Origin: Paroedura picta | Taxonomy: Eukaryota; Chordata; Lepidosauria; Squamata; Gekkonidae | Assembly (NCBI RefSeq): GCF_049243985.1 | Contig: NC_135384.1 | Span: forward strand, 15,062,501 to 15,126,500 | Direction: 5' to 3' | DNA length: 64,000 nucleotides | In this document: positions 31,190 through 42,959 of the stretch, one piece after another | Position numbering within the stretch: the stretch's first letter is position 1 | Layout of the letters: each line of letters begins with the position of its first letter | Made by a program: the position numbers and the translations under genes | Notes under the pieces: model-generated | Database searches by the model: none | What the model saw: the letters and a program-made list of their open reading frames with translations, nothing else | What the model was told of the DNA's origin: nothing

Positions 31190-33588
31190 TAAATCTGAGG
31201 TTGGAACGAATAGGAAAGAAATGTAACTGATAGGATCATTATGGCAAGTTTGTTAGAAATATCTAGGCTTCTCTTCCTTAGGGACAGCCTACAGTTTTCT
31301 GAAAGAGTTTTCAAATCAGTCCATCCATCCTTAAGAGTGTGGGCATACATGAACCAGGAGTACCATTGAAGCATTATAATGCCCGTTTTCAATGTGCAGA
31401 AATTAAAACAGCACAGAACAACTCTAACAGGACTGTGACTGGCCTGTCACCCAACTGGCTTCATGTTGAGGAGTGGGGAATCACACCTGGCTCTCCAGAT
31501 TACAGGCAGCTACTCATAACCATCACACCAAGCTGGAAAGTAGACTACCCAGAAGGCATCAAGTGTGATGTTTGGATTTCCAGGCAAGACTAGATCTTGT
31601 TTTCTTGAGTATTGTTAATTCAAAATATTGGCACCTATGGTTGCTCCCTATTCTATGGTAAGTAAAACTCTTCATATAACTCAACAAGAACAAATTCCAA
31701 GACTCTTTTAATATCTGTTTTGTCTGTCAAAATTTGAAACATTATGCATATTATGTAGCCAGCAATCTACAATATCTACAGTATCTGTCTGTTAAGAACA
31801 TTATGCCTGTTTATGCAGCCAGCAAACTTTCCTTGCTAATACATTTCTTTCTAAATCTTGCAAGAGTTAAGCACTTACATATTTCAGTAGTCATTGTATT
31901 ATCTGTTAAGCATTTTTTTTTTTTAATCTCCATTTAAAGTCAATAGGATTTTCAAAGATTTGACTTCGGCTTGTCTCATGCAAGAAGCAAGTATAATTTT
32001 TTTCTGATAACCTTCTGTTTTGTATGCTGGCAAACTGATTCCATTAACGTGTGATCTAAGGCAGAACAAGAACAATTAGACCTGCTTCCATAATTTCAAA
32101 GTGTAAATTTGTGAGGGTTGTATAAATCCTCCTGATTTCAAAGGGCAATGTGACTCTCCAGAGTCAGTCTAAGTAGATTCCTAAGCCCATTAACTTGAAT
32201 GGAGTTGGAAGGGTACAACTGTGATTAGGAAGACACTCTATAAACATTCAGCATTGGCTGAATCATGCCAAATTAAACAGATTCAGATTTTCCCACCAAA
32301 ATCCAACATTACCCTTCTTTAAGTACTGAAGCATTATATGTGTGCTGGACCTTTGCCCATATCCATGCTTTTACATGGGGGCGCCCCTTTTTTACAGCGT
32401 ACCCTCCTTTGACAAATGGGAAGAACCCTTACTGTTCTGTGAGTGGTGTCACCCTCTCCCATATCATTCATTTCTTTAACTGACTCTCATTAATTATTTT
32501 CCAACTGACCATGATCTCTCAGTGGCTACTAGACATTATGAATAAAAAGGAGTAAAAACTTTTAAATACCAGCGTCAACAGGGGAAGTCCTTCACTTATC
32601 TGATCTTTTAGATGGTCATGCAGGGCAACTGGTCATGTCCCGGTGTGAAACAGAATGCTGGACTTGAAGGACCATTGGTCTCATCCAGCAGGGTTTTCAT
32701 CTTGTGTTAACATTCTGACCCATCAGATGTCAGTTTACTATTCATCTGTTTATTTATTTGGGTTACATTACAAAATCAATTTTTTTCAGGTTAGCTTTTG
32801 ACAATCTCTTCCTTGCCTGTGACTGGCCTGTATTTGCAGTTTTCCTTATCTACATAGGGTCAGACAGATTCAGTAATTCTCAAAGCTAACTTGATCTCAA
32901 AGGTTTTAGGTGTTACAATTCCACTTTCTCAAAATATCTTATGTAACTTCATCCAAACAGATGTTAATGCTGGTTTATATGTAATGAGTTCTTCAGAACA
33001 GCTGGACACTGCTGTAGTGACACAGAAAACATCCAGGAAAAGAAACATTGGTCTGTATGAAGGCTTTTATGGTATTTATGCACAAAGTACCCAGTTGCCT
33101 AAGAATGTTTGTATATGAGTCACATATTCTTGGGCATTTAAATCTGATGACCACGATTCTCATAAAATCTAGTTGTGTGCATTTGTGTGTATGTGTGTGT
33201 ATAGTTCCATATCTTGTGTACTTACTGAAAATGTTCAAAGACAAGTAATTTTTCCCAACAAGATATTTGGAGGAAAAAAAATGTTTCTTTTTCACATCAA
33301 CATCTATCTTAAGTGACTTTTTATCAATCCAGTTCCACATTCCCCAGCCTAGTCATTTCCATGGCCAAGTATTATTTCTAAATGATTAATACTGTATACA
33401 AAGCACAACAAAACTAAGAATAAATTCTTAAATTCACAGTGCATTACATTTTTTCAGGTTTGTGTTCATGGTAAATAAGAAGACTTGGACTTGCAAAAAC
33501 AAAAAAGTGAATGATACATTAACTCATTTTTTCTTCATTATGTTAAGTATTAACAAAACTACCCCCTTCTGGTTTCTTCTTCTTCCAG
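31190..33588 (+). repeat. Segmental duplication, upstream block A of the OR gene at 33589
   Basis: This 5' flank shares ordered homology with block B (about 37970-42960) and block C (43666-45402). Examples are TTGGCACCTATGG and GGTAAGTAAAACTCTTCATA (31627 on; B 38280 on), TGGCTGAATCATGCCAAATT (A 32257; C 43912), CCACCAAAATCCAACATTAC (A 32296; C 43966), ATTTATGCACAAAGTACCCA (A 33075; B has ATTTATTCACATAGTACCCA at 41805) and TTAAATTCACAGTGCATTAC (A 33429; B 42724; C 45095). It must include the untranslated promoter/first-exon region of the OR gene. Confidence 0.8.
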
Positions 33589-34560
33589 ATGAAGAATATC
33601 ATTTCAACGCCAACCAACTTTACTAGAGTGACTGAATTTGTCCTTCTGGGTTTATCCAATCATCCTGAATTGCAGGTGCTGTTGTTCATCATATTTCTCT
33701 TGGTTTACATAATCATAATGGTGGGCAATATGCTTATTTTCATTATGATCCTGGTAAACCCGTCGCTTCACACCCCAATGTATTTCTTTCTCAAAGTCCT
33801 CTCTCTTTTGGACATCTGCTACTCTTCAGTTACCCTCCCCAAAATGCTGGTGAATTTCCTGTCTGAGGACAAGAGAATTTCCTACACTGGCTGTGCTGCC
33901 CAGATGTTCTTCCTGCTTTTCCTAGGGGCTTCAGAATGCTTCCTCTTGGCAGCTATGGCCTATGACCGTTACGTAGCCATATGCAAACCACTCATGTATA
34001 TGAGCATCATGAATGAGAAAGTCTGCCTTTCACTAACAGTTCTGTCATGGTTCTTTGGTAACTTGGTGTCTATGCTTCAGACGGTTTGGGTTTTTACCCT
34101 GCCATTTTGCGGGTCAAATCAAATCAATTATTTCTTCTGTGATATACCACCCCTCATTAAACTTTCTTGTGTTGACACCTCTTCATATGAGATGCAGCTC
34201 TTTACGGCAACAATCCTAGTTATTCTGACACCCTTTTCCTTCATCATTGTATCCTACCTTCTGATTATTTACAACATCCTAAAAATGAAAACAATGGAAG
34301 GTCTCCAGAAAGCCTTCTCCACCTGTTCTTCACACCTCTTGGTGGTGACTTTGTACTATGGCAGTGGCAGCTTGATCTACCTAAAGCCCAAATCTATTCA
34401 CTCACAGGACAATAACAAAGTGTGGGCTTTGATGTACACTGTCATCACTCCCATGTTGAATCCAATTATTTACAGCCTTAGGAACAAAGAGATCAGTGGG
34501 GCAATGAAGAGAATGATTCATACGGCAATGAATAAAAAAATACTGTTTGATGGCACATAG
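33589..34560 (+). CDS. Olfactory receptor, OR10/OR5V1-like, 323 aa (copy A)
   Basis: Odorant-sensing GPCR. MKNIISTPTNFTRVTEFVLLGL has NFT glycosylation at residue 10. TM1 GN is at 46-47, TPMYFFLKVLSLLDICYSS from 62, ECL1 cysteine at 102, AMAYDRYVAIC at 122-132, FCGSNQINYFFCDIPPL at 173-189, TM5 SY at 222-223, KAFSTCSSHLLVV at 241-253 and NPIIYSLRNKEI from 291. The coding exon begins exactly at a strong acceptor (CTTCTTCTTCCAG|ATG), so the ATG is the first codon of the exon. It is about 86% identical in protein to 45403-46374 (46 differences by my hand alignment), the other coding member of the A/B/C duplication. The ECL2 motif NQINYFFCDIPPL recalls OR5V1; other parts recall OR10, so the family is uncertain. 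Confidence 0.95.
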   Translation: MKNIISTPTNFTRVTEFVLLGLSNHPELQVLLFIIFLLVYIIIMVGNMLIFIMILVNPSLHTPMYFFLKVLSLLDICYSSVTLPKMLVNFLSEDKRISYTGCAAQMFFLLFLGASECFLLAAMAYDRYVAICKPLMYMSIMNEKVCLSLTVLSWFFGNLVSMLQTVWVFTLPFCGSNQINYFFCDIPPLIKLSCVDTSSYEMQLFTATILVILTPFSFIIVSYLLIIYNILKMKTMEGLQKAFSTCSSHLLVVTLYYGSGSLIYLKPKSIHSQDNNKVWALMYTVITPMLNPIIYSLRNKEISGAMKRMIHTAMNKKILFDGT

Positions 34561-34564
34561 ATTA

Positions 34565-35685
34565 TTTATCATGGTGGTTTGGTGGTTTATAATCTTAAGA
34601 TGTTAATATTTTTTAAAGCGCTAATTCCCTCAGTCCAAACCAGCAAGATGATCCAATTAATTTAGAAGTCATTGACCAGGGAAGCAGACCCTTTTATTTG
34701 AATGTCCCAATCTAATAGTAAAAAAGTTAAGACCTAAATTGTTGTTATGCTATATATATGGTATTTATACATGGTGTGTAATTTTCTGGACTCAAATTTT
34801 AGTAGAGAACTCTCCATAGTTAACATAGTTCCCAAAATAAAGGGGCTGTTTCTTTAAAGTCTTGGACAGAGACTCAAGAATATTGTTTCTGGGAAATGTC
34901 AAAAATCCAATAAACAGTTAAAGCGGTTAGAAGTCATGAAAGGACGTTGTTTAAAAAACATTATTATTGTTTAACGCCATAAGGATAGGTCTTTTTTCTT
35001 GGATTGGGAAAGGATTGGGTTGGCAAAGGATCAGCAGATTTACGAATCCATATAGAACAAGATTAAGATTTAATTAAGAAACCAAGCCAAGAAAAGTCCA
35101 GAGATACTCCCAAACCCTCCCTCCCATCTCTCTTTTCAGACAAACTCTCCAGGTTGCTGAGAGAATGAAGCTTGTTGCCATGAAGGTCTTCCATCCTGAC
35201 TGATCCTTTGACCTTCCACTTTGTCTATTTCGTTTATTTCCTTTTTTTACTCCTTCATGAACAGATCAGATTATTCCAGTACATATTACAAGTTAGGTTA
35301 AATTCAGTTGTATTCTTTGGAGGCTTCTTTGCTACTTCTGGGGCTGGTGGACTGATTATTTTCCAATGTATTAAAAAGAGATCTGATGTTACTGATGTAT
35401 AACCTAATAAAATTCTATAAAATAAGACTGAGATGTACTTTTCAGGATTCCAGAATTATTCAGGTTCCTTTGTTCCCTATAGGCAACTTCATTTCAGGGG
35501 GTCTGGAAAGGCTGTTTTTCAAACCACCAATATTTCAGGAGATATAGTGCTGTCTCTCCCATAAAGACCTTACTGCGTCTCTGGCTGGATGTTTTGAGAC
35601 TGTAGTGGATTGGCCTGAATGAAGTTAGCTGAGGTTGAAACCAGCTAAGATGAACGCCCTTTAGCTGGGCTGACATGCTGAGGGT
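34565..35685. other. Intergenic, no gene recognised
   Basis: AT-rich 3' flank of OR copy A with short ORFs only. I see nothing identifiable. Confidence 0.4.
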
Positions 35686-35689
35686 AACG

Positions 35690-36290
35690 CAGTGCTTTTG
35701 ACAGGGTCATTTTTTTACATCTTCAACCTCAGTTGGCATGATCCTGGATGTCTCCTTGTCTATGGACGCCCAGATCACCAATGCTACTCTGCTGGCATTT
35801 GACTACCTTGGACAGGTGTGACAACTTGCACCCTACCAATAAACATCTGACCTAGCCACTGTGATCCCTGCAACAGTTATGTCCAGACTAGACTCATCTT
35901 GCTGTATACAGGGCTGCCCTTGAAACTGCTCTATAAATGCCAGCTGGTCCAAAATGCAGCAGTTTTGGTCCTTATGAGGACTCATTGAAGAGTACATATT
36001 ACACTTGTGTTCTCCCAACTTCACTGTCTCCAGATTGGTGACTGAATCAGGTTCAAAAATTTTGATTCTTACAGTCAGAACTCTAAATTTATTTAGGACC
36101 CTTTTACCAATGGGACAGCCTCTTCCCATACGTCTCCCAAAGAGTGTTATGATCAAGTAGTCAAAACCTACTCAGGTTTCCTGTCCCAAAAGAAGTAAAA
36201 CTGGCTTAGTTAAATGCTCTTCCTGATGAGATCAGGCCATTTGGAACTTCAAACAATTCTGGAGGGCCTGTAGGACAGGTCTAGTCGACC
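35690..36290 (+). repeat. L2-like LINE ORF2 C-terminal remnant
   Basis: Scattered plus-strand frames read MILDVSLSMDAQITNA (compare LGVILDxxLSFxxQI), LATVIPATVMSRLDSSCCIQGCP (compare VTSRLDYCNxLYxGLP) and, near the end, the LxRRPCK-type motif around 36240-36280. The frames are heavily broken. The same region of ORF2 is seen at 47205-47990. Confidence 0.65.
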
Positions 36291-36334
36291 AGGCCTATGG
36301 TTGAGCCCAGGAGATAGGATCAAATAGATCAGGA

Positions 36335-36495
36335 TTTCTCAATGACATTTTTGAGAAACACTGGCATTTCTTAACAGCCCTGGAAGGGCTTCTCAACCAT
36401 ATTCTGTACAATCACACCACTCTTGGGAGTTGTTGAAGCCTGAAGAAAGTTTCAGGGGTTTCTCAATGGTAAAAAAAGCATGAGACTGGATGAAA
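36335..36495 (+). repeat. Interspersed repeat (TTTCTTGACAGCCCTGG family), copy 2
   Basis: CAGGATTTCTCAATGACATT, GGCATTTCTTAACAGCCCTG, GAAGGGCTTCTCAACC and CAGGGGTTTCTCAATGG match the order seen at 22075-22400. Confidence 0.35.
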
Positions 36496-36689
36496 TAGAT
36501 GCTGGCCTCCCTGCTTGAAAGTACATCTTTCCAAAGGAAACAAAAATGAGCACTGTTGACCCCCAGAAAACTAATTTAAATGAAGGATAAACAGGTTTTA
36601 AAAGATGTTTTGAAACCTAAGTGACATTCAATGAATGTGTTATATGGTTGTTTATACTAAAACTTGTACTGAATGTTTATAAAGCCTGT

Positions 36690-36765
36690 TGTTATTTACC
36701 CTGAGCCATCCAGGGAAGAGTGGATCATAAAATAATAATTATTATATTATTATTTTCAAGGAAAA
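36690..36765 (+). repeat. L2-like LINE tail with (ATT)n
   Basis: TTATTTACCCTGAGCCATCC, then GGGAAGAGTGGATCATAAAA and a TAATAATTATTAT tract: a tail of the same class as at 7835 and 29291. Confidence 0.5.
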
Positions 36766-37098
36766 TTGAACAATGTGATACATTTCTATGGGCCTCTAAA
36801 TAAGGTGTTCCGAGCCCTCCTACTTGTCACATTGTTTCCTTTTGGGGTAAATTCAAACACACAAGAACCAAAAAGACTTCAAATGCAAATAGAATGACCA
36901 AGTCATCAAAAAGAATGTGAAGCTGAAAAATTCCATCAGAGTCATGGGCTACTGTGGCAAGCCCAGCACAACCAAGTTCAAACTAGAGAGTTTCAGGAGA
37001 ATTCAGGACCAATGACAATGTCTAACAAGTCTAACAACATCACACCAGCAACTCTCCAAGAAATGCAATCTCAATATGGCATGCAAAAGCTTCTCCTG

Positions 37099-37432
37099 GG
37101 CCCATTATGCACAGCCGCCGAAACGGCGATTTCGGGTCACATGGAAAACGCGGAGGGGGAAGACGCGACGCATACCGGTTATACACGGGGCGGGGCGCGA
37201 CGGCGGCAAAACCCAGAGTAACCGATTATGCACGCGCCGATCCGGGCGCCGCTTCTGGTTGCGCCCCGCTCACCCGGAAGCTGCGCTTTCTTCCGCGTTT
37301 CACTGACGCGGCTTTTTCGGCGGCATGCACCGAAGCTGCAGCCGGTTGCAGCCGGCTCTGTGCGTTATCGGTGATTTTAGTCGCCGCCATTCCACCCCGA
37401 ATGTGCGCTAAAACCCCCGTGCATAATGGGTC
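37099..37432 (+). mobile_element. GC-rich MITE with nested TTATGCAC motifs, Harbinger-like ends
   Basis: The left end is GGCCCATTATGCAC, the right end GTGCATAATGGGTC. The element is flanked by CTG on both sides (37096-37098 and 37433-37435), a 3-bp duplication of the CWG type known for PIF/Harbinger transposons. A further internal motif CCGATTATGCACG lies at about 37220, and a diverged inverted partner GTGCGTTATCGG at 37360-37371. The interior is strongly GC-rich with many CpGs. The 58815-59137 element is an inverted second copy. Open frames here (e.g. 37107-37538) are due to high GC and are not conserved between copies. Confidence 0.8.
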
Positions 37433-39761
37433 CTGGGGTCATTTTGTAATATGCTTGTGTCTGTTTTCACCTAAGATACTCATTTACTTTCCCACATCTC
37501 TTGTTTTAATGATATTTGTGGGGTGCTTGTCTTTATGAGAGTGGCAAGAACAACATTTGTGGCACAATTTTTTTTTCTGCACAAAAATCCTTGCATTAAC
37601 TTCTCATCCTATTATTTGGAGAAGCTGCCTCCCTCCTTGAAAATTTGTAAAATGGAGCCCTCTTCCCATTGTCATCCATATAATATCCTCTATCCAATAT
37701 GGCTTTTACCCATGAGAGTCCCACATTGTCTAACATAGCTGTTTTAGTAGTCAGAGAGGATCTTTGCTCCTTTTTTCACTAGCTGGTTGGATACTGTCCA
37801 ATGTGTTTAATGTGTCCAGGACCGAAGCGTTGTAAAGGCAAGAATTTTAAAAAATTGAACATTAGTGGTCCATCTTGTACATCCATTTCCTTTATATTCT
37901 TCAAGAAAAAAATGAGTTCTATAACTTTATGAACTAAACTCTGGAATTGAACTATGCATGAAAAAAATGTAACTGTAGGGATTATGATAACAGTTTCATT
38001 CGAAATCTCCAGAGACAGCAGTATTATGAAGCAGAGTTCTGAAATCTGTCTGCCCATTCTTTAGAAAGAGGGCATATATGAATTGGGGGTAAGATCACAT
38101 AAGCCCCTCATTTTGAATAAGAAATGTTTGGGGTTCATCAAGAGCAGTACTATGTCCCTGCTGTTTGAATCTCTGCTTTCCCACCTAAATAATGGACTGC
38201 AAGTTATCTATTGGTGCAGCTTAGCATTGGTAGTGAGGCTTAATTTTTAGTTCCTTGAAAATTCTTAACAACTGATTTTGGCACCTGTGATTAATTGATT
38301 TCATTTCTGTGGTAAGTAAAATGCTTCACATAGTTTAACAAGAAGGAATACCAAGACTGTTGTACAACAATATCTGTTCCCTTATAATAGATAGCTAAAG
38401 TATAGCACCCTTATACTTGTGGACAATAAGTTAAAATAGATTTCCCTGATATTATCTTTGCTTTTAGCTCTGCACTATTACTATTCATTTTTAAACAGTT
38501 AGGATTTTTTTAAATTAAATGTCAGTGATTTTGCTAGATTGTGGCTATATTGATTTTAAAAAATTAAACAATGAAGTCTTGTGAAGTCTTATTTAATGGC
38601 AAATCCAATTGCCTTCTAATAATCTTTGCTATTTCTATATTTTGGCTGTTGGCAAGATAATTCCATGTACCAGTCTGTAGTCTGATGGTAAATTCAAGTT
38701 ATAAAATCTATTTCCATTATGTAATAGTGAATTGTTATTTTGTATAAGTACCACTAGTTATAAATGGAGTAAGAATTCACATTAAAAATGCAGTGACACT
38801 TTCCAGTGCCATCATGAGCAAATTCATGCCCTTCTAATCCCATTGAGTTCAATGAATTTAAAAGGATAGAACTGTGTTTAGATTAGGATAAAACTGTTTT
38901 ATATAAATGTTCAGGTTTGGCTGATTTTTGCCAAAATAAAATTAGTTTAATTAGATTGTCAGATTCAAATTTTTCCACCCCAATCCATCACTTTGTAATT
39001 TGATTTTTGAGGTTTTTTTAAAAATAGAAATGCTGTTTTGCATGACATTACAATGTTGAATAATCACTTTTAGTCATTATAACTATTAGTACAACAGGAT
39101 AGTAAGATATAGGAAAGATTTTTTAATTATTTAAAAATTATTGGTTATGATTTATAATTTATAAGGGGAAATGAGAATGGATTGAAATTTTGAACAGGAG
39201 AATTAATGGGGTTTTTTTGTATATTCTTCAACAAATACAGTTGGAAGTTATTATTTGTAAATGTTATATAATCTATTAACATGTAATTTTGGAGATGGCT
39301 AAATGTATTTTTTTGTAATGGATTATAAATAAAATTTGAAATTATTAAAAAAAGGATAGTTAGATATAGGAAAGATTTTTAAATTATTTTTAAAATTATT
39401 TTTACGGATTCTCTTGAGGGGGATATAACTATTTCAGTTCAGTTAATACATTTGCAATGCAAACAGTTCAGAAAGACAGGCACAGTTTTAAGCAGAATTA
39501 TATTCTTCCAAGTCCATTGAAATAATTGAGCTTTGAGGGGTGTAATTCTTCCTGTGATTATATTTCACTGTAAATAACACTTTGTTCTGCCAATAAGTTA
39601 ACAAAAGTTACTGCTGGCAATCAGGAGATGGTTATTCTCTTCAACTCCATTCAACAAGCACACATCATGAGAAAAAGCTAGTGATAATTCTGGTTCTGTA
39701 ATTTTGAATTATGGGTTGAAACTTTCCACTCCCCCCCCCCATTATTTTCTTTAGAATTTTA

Positions 39762-40045
39762 TCAGGGACTTGAACAGGCTGATTTCTCTCTCAGCCTCAC
39801 CCAGCTCACAGGGTGCCTGTCGTGGGGAGAGGGAAGGGAAGGTGATTGTAAGCTGCTTTGAGACTCCTTCAGGTAGAGAAATGCAGCATATAAGAACCAA
39901 CTCTTCTTCTTCTTCAGTAATATCAGGGCTTTCTCAACCTCACCTCCCTTACATGGTGTCTGTTGTGGGGAGAGGAAAGGGAAGGTGATTGTAAGTTGCT
40001 TTGAGACTCCTTCAGGTAGAGAAAAGTGGCATACAAGAAACAACT
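39762..40045 (+). repeat. Two tandem 3' halves of a tRNA-type SINE
   Basis: At 39762-39917 and again at 39920-40045 the sequence runs CTCAGCCTCACC (or CTCAACCTCACC), TGTCGTGGGGAGAGG, AAGGGAAGGTGATTGTAAG, GCTTTGAGACTCCTTCAGGT, AAGAACCAACTCTTCTTC. This is the 3' half of the SINE seen whole at 63393-63703. The head is missing from both copies. Confidence 0.75.
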
Positions 40046-40047
40046 CT

Positions 40048-40138
<91 letters not shown>
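40046..40138 (+). repeat. (CTTT)n microsatellite
   Basis: About 23 CTTT units that have grown from the TTCTTC tail of the SINE immediately to the left. Confidence 0.97.
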
Positions 40139-40559
40139 GTTGCCAACATTCAACATGTTCTTGAGCTCATACAGTCCATTTCAAACATTTTTCACTTTCA
40201 GTTAAACTTCCAAAGCCATGCAGGATGCTTTGAATATATGAAGGGACCTAACTGGTCTGTGAGTAGCCTGTCGTTGCCCCCCCCTCCCCACCAGCATTCA
40301 TTATCATGAAAGGGAAATCTGATAGTGACTTCACTGTTAGATAGTGACAAACTGAAGACCTGCAAATAACCATAGAAAGGAACAAAAGTTTTGGGAATTT
40401 CTCCCACCGCTCAAAAATCTTCCCCTTCTGGATTCTTTGTGATCTCAGATTCTTGACAAAGTTGATTACCTCCTTTGTATTTTAACTGATTATTATTCAT
40501 CATCTCATCATCCAGCTGACTCCGGTCCATAATATACCTTCATATGCAGATTCAGGTGG

Positions 40560-40740
40560 GTGGGTGTGTTGGTCTGAAGTGGCAGAACAAGGTCTGAGTC
40601 CAGTGGCATCTTTAAGACCCAAAAAAATTTATAAACTTTCACAGAATCACAGAATCATAGAGTTGGAAGGGGCCATTCAGGCCATCTAGTCCAACCCCCT
40701 GTTCAATGCAGAATCAGCCCAAAGCATCTTAAAGCTTTCT
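40560..40740 (-). repeat. Fold-back repeat arm plus CR1 3' end
   Basis: AGTCCAGTGGCATCTTTAAG, then ACCCAAAAAAATTTATAAAC (about 40600-40640), is one arm of the fold-back repeat described at 52851-53217. It is joined to CACAGAATCACAGAATCATA, GAGTTGGAAGGGGCCATTCA and CCAACCCCCTGTTCAATGCA (40642-40740), a CR1 3' end in minus orientation very close to the one at 26418-26525. Confidence 0.7.
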
Positions 40741-41162
40741 TATGCAAGCCTATTTTGTCAGTGCTACATGTAGAGAGGAAGCAAGCTGCTGAAACCCAGT
40801 ACTAGGAGACATCAGCAGAGGATATAATCTGGATTTGATCTCTAATCTCTTTTACTTGGTCCTGCACAGCAACTAGGTTTGCCTCAGTGTAAAACAGGAT
40901 GTTGAAGCTGAGGGATCATCAAGCAGAATTTTCCTTTTATGTTTTCATTTTGCCTCATCTGAAAGTAGTTCAGATAGCCATGTATTTGTTTATTTTGATT
41001 AATCTATAAAATATATTTTTTTCAGCATAGCTTGATTTCTCTATTGCCTGTGAGTGGACTGTTTTTGCAGCTTTTATTATTGCAATGGGTCAGGCAGATA
41101 TATATAGAGAATTACACATATATAGAAATACTACATTTGTTACTACTACATGAGTACATACT

Positions 41163-41475
41163 ACTCAAATACTTTGGCCACCTCATGAGAAGGAAGGACT
41201 CCCTGGAGTCTAATGCTGGGAGCAATTGAGGGCAAAAGATCAAGGGGACGACAGAGAATGAGGTGGCTGGATGGAGTCACTGAAGCTGGGAGCAATTGAG
41301 GGCAAAAGATGAAGGGGACGACAGAGAATGAGGTGGCTGGATGGAGTCACTGAAGCAGTTGGTGCAGGCTTAAATGGACTCTGGGGAATGGTAGAGGACA
41401 GGAAGGCCTGGAGGATCATTGTCCATGCGGTCGCGATGGGTTGGATACGACTTCACAACTAACAGCAACAGCATT
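41163..41475 (+). repeat. RTE/BovB LINE C-terminal fragment with a 70-bp tandem duplication
   Basis: AAATACTTTGGCCACCTCAT, GAGAAGGAAGGACTCCCTGG, GAGGTGGCTGGATGGAGTCA and GGAGGATCATTGTCCATG translate to KYFGHLMRRKDSLE, RWLDGVTEA and the DRKAWRIIVHxV motif, the end of the BovB ORF2. Positions 41215-41284 are repeated at 41285-41354 with a single mismatch, a recent tandem duplication. The end CGCGATGGGTTGGATACGAC and a short AACAGCAACA tail complete the 3' end. Confidence 0.85.
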
Positions 41476-42237
41476 TGTTAAACGGCCTTATTCCACTCAT
41501 GGAGGATAATCCTCTTTCGATGTGCTTTGGCAGCTGGACTTTCCTGTGCAGAACAGGAAAGTCTGCTTTGAAAGTGCATTGAAAGTGCATTAACCATTGT
41601 GTACAGAATGGGCCCAGGTCTCAGATGTTTCAAGTGTTTTTACTGTTCTGCATCATCAAACTACCATGTACAACTTCACCCAAACAAGTCTTAATGCTGA
41701 TTTATATGCAGTGAATTTTTCAGAATCAGTGGACTGTAGGTTTATCTTGGAAAGCTTCAAGGGAAAGAAACATGAAGACTACTTCAGAACTAGCTTTTAT
41801 GGGATTTATTCACATAGTACCCAGCTGCCTAAGAAAGTTTGTATATGAGTTCAATATTCTTGGGCATTCAGGCATTCTTGGGCATTATGAGTCTGAATCC
41901 CAAAAATGCTACTTTTATATACATACATATATATCAGATTCCTATATAATAGGTGCTGCCATATTGGATGCACTTATTCACAAATAGATGTCTCAGAAGT
42001 ATTTGCTTCAGTTTAAGGATATTTGAAACTAACATAAGCATTTTCTTCCACATTTTTTTAAAGGGAAAAAACTGTATTAATTTTTGTTGTTGCAAGATTA
42101 GCTCATTTTCTTTGATTTGTAATGACAGTAGGTTGGCTCCTAGCAGCTTTGCTATCGGCACATAAGGAAAAAGGACTGATGTCATTTATATCCCTTTATT
42201 AGTACAACATCCATCTCATATGGCTCTTCATCTATCC

Positions 42238-42614
42238 CAGTGGTCCCCAACGTTTTTATCACCAGGGACCGGTCAACACTTGACAAACTTACTGAGGCCC
42301 GGGGGGGGGGGTAGTCTTTTGCAGAGGGACGTCACCACCACCGCCTGAGCCCCTGCTTCACTTGCTTTCCTGCCGGTGCCCCTGACTTCCCACCACCCAC
42401 TGGGGGGGCTGCCGGCAGCAGCTGCACAGTGCCACGCAGAGGGGGAGCCCCAGCCATGGCAGCCGCTGGAGAGCATCAAAGGTGAGCCAGCGGCAGAGTG
42501 GCAGGGCAGCCCCCGAGGCAGCAGCCAGGGAGGAGAACAAGGAGGAGCCACAGCCCAGTACCAACTGATTAACGGACCGGTCCCGGTCTCCGGACCGGGG
42601 GTTGGGGACCACTG
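42238..42614. mobile_element. hAT-type non-autonomous transposon, 377 bp
   Basis: The element begins CAGTGGTCCCCAACG and ends GTTGGGGACCACTG, flanked by an exact 8-bp target duplication ATCTATCC (42230-42237 and 42615-42622). Same terminal sequence as the element at 6099-6556, but here the interior is an ordinary GC-rich, CAG/CAGC-rich sequence ending in GGACCGGTCCCGGTCTCC, with no GC tandem array. It interrupts block B, so it inserted after that segment existed. Confidence 0.92.
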
Positions 42615-42959
42615 ATCTATCCCAAAAACCCATTTCCCATCAGAGTTTTTCCCATGGCCAAATATTGACTCTTGATGGTTCATGCTGAGTAGAAAGCACA
42701 GTAGGTTAAGAACATGTAACTCCTTAAATTCACAGTGCATTTAATTTTTCAGGTTTGTTCTTTGTATGTAAAAGGGCTTTGTATGTAAAAGGGTATGTAA
42801 AAAGGCTCTGGATTGCCAAAAGTAAAAATAGGGCACTGCTAAATTAAATGTTATTTCTTCCTGCAAAGGAGTATCAATGAACATGTTGGCTAGATTTTTC
42901 CCAAACTGATTTAGACAAACAAAAAAGGCTCTTGCAAGTAGCAAGCACAATTGTTTTCA

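Noticed and set aside
37107-37538. 143-codon open frame rich in Arg/Ala
   Set aside because: It covers the GC-rich MITE at 37099-37432; the frame is not preserved in the second copy at 58815-59137.
42273-42740. 155-codon minus-strand frame with Pro/Trp/Gly-rich sequence
   Set aside because: It covers the hAT element at 42238-42614 and its flank; no protein family resemblance.
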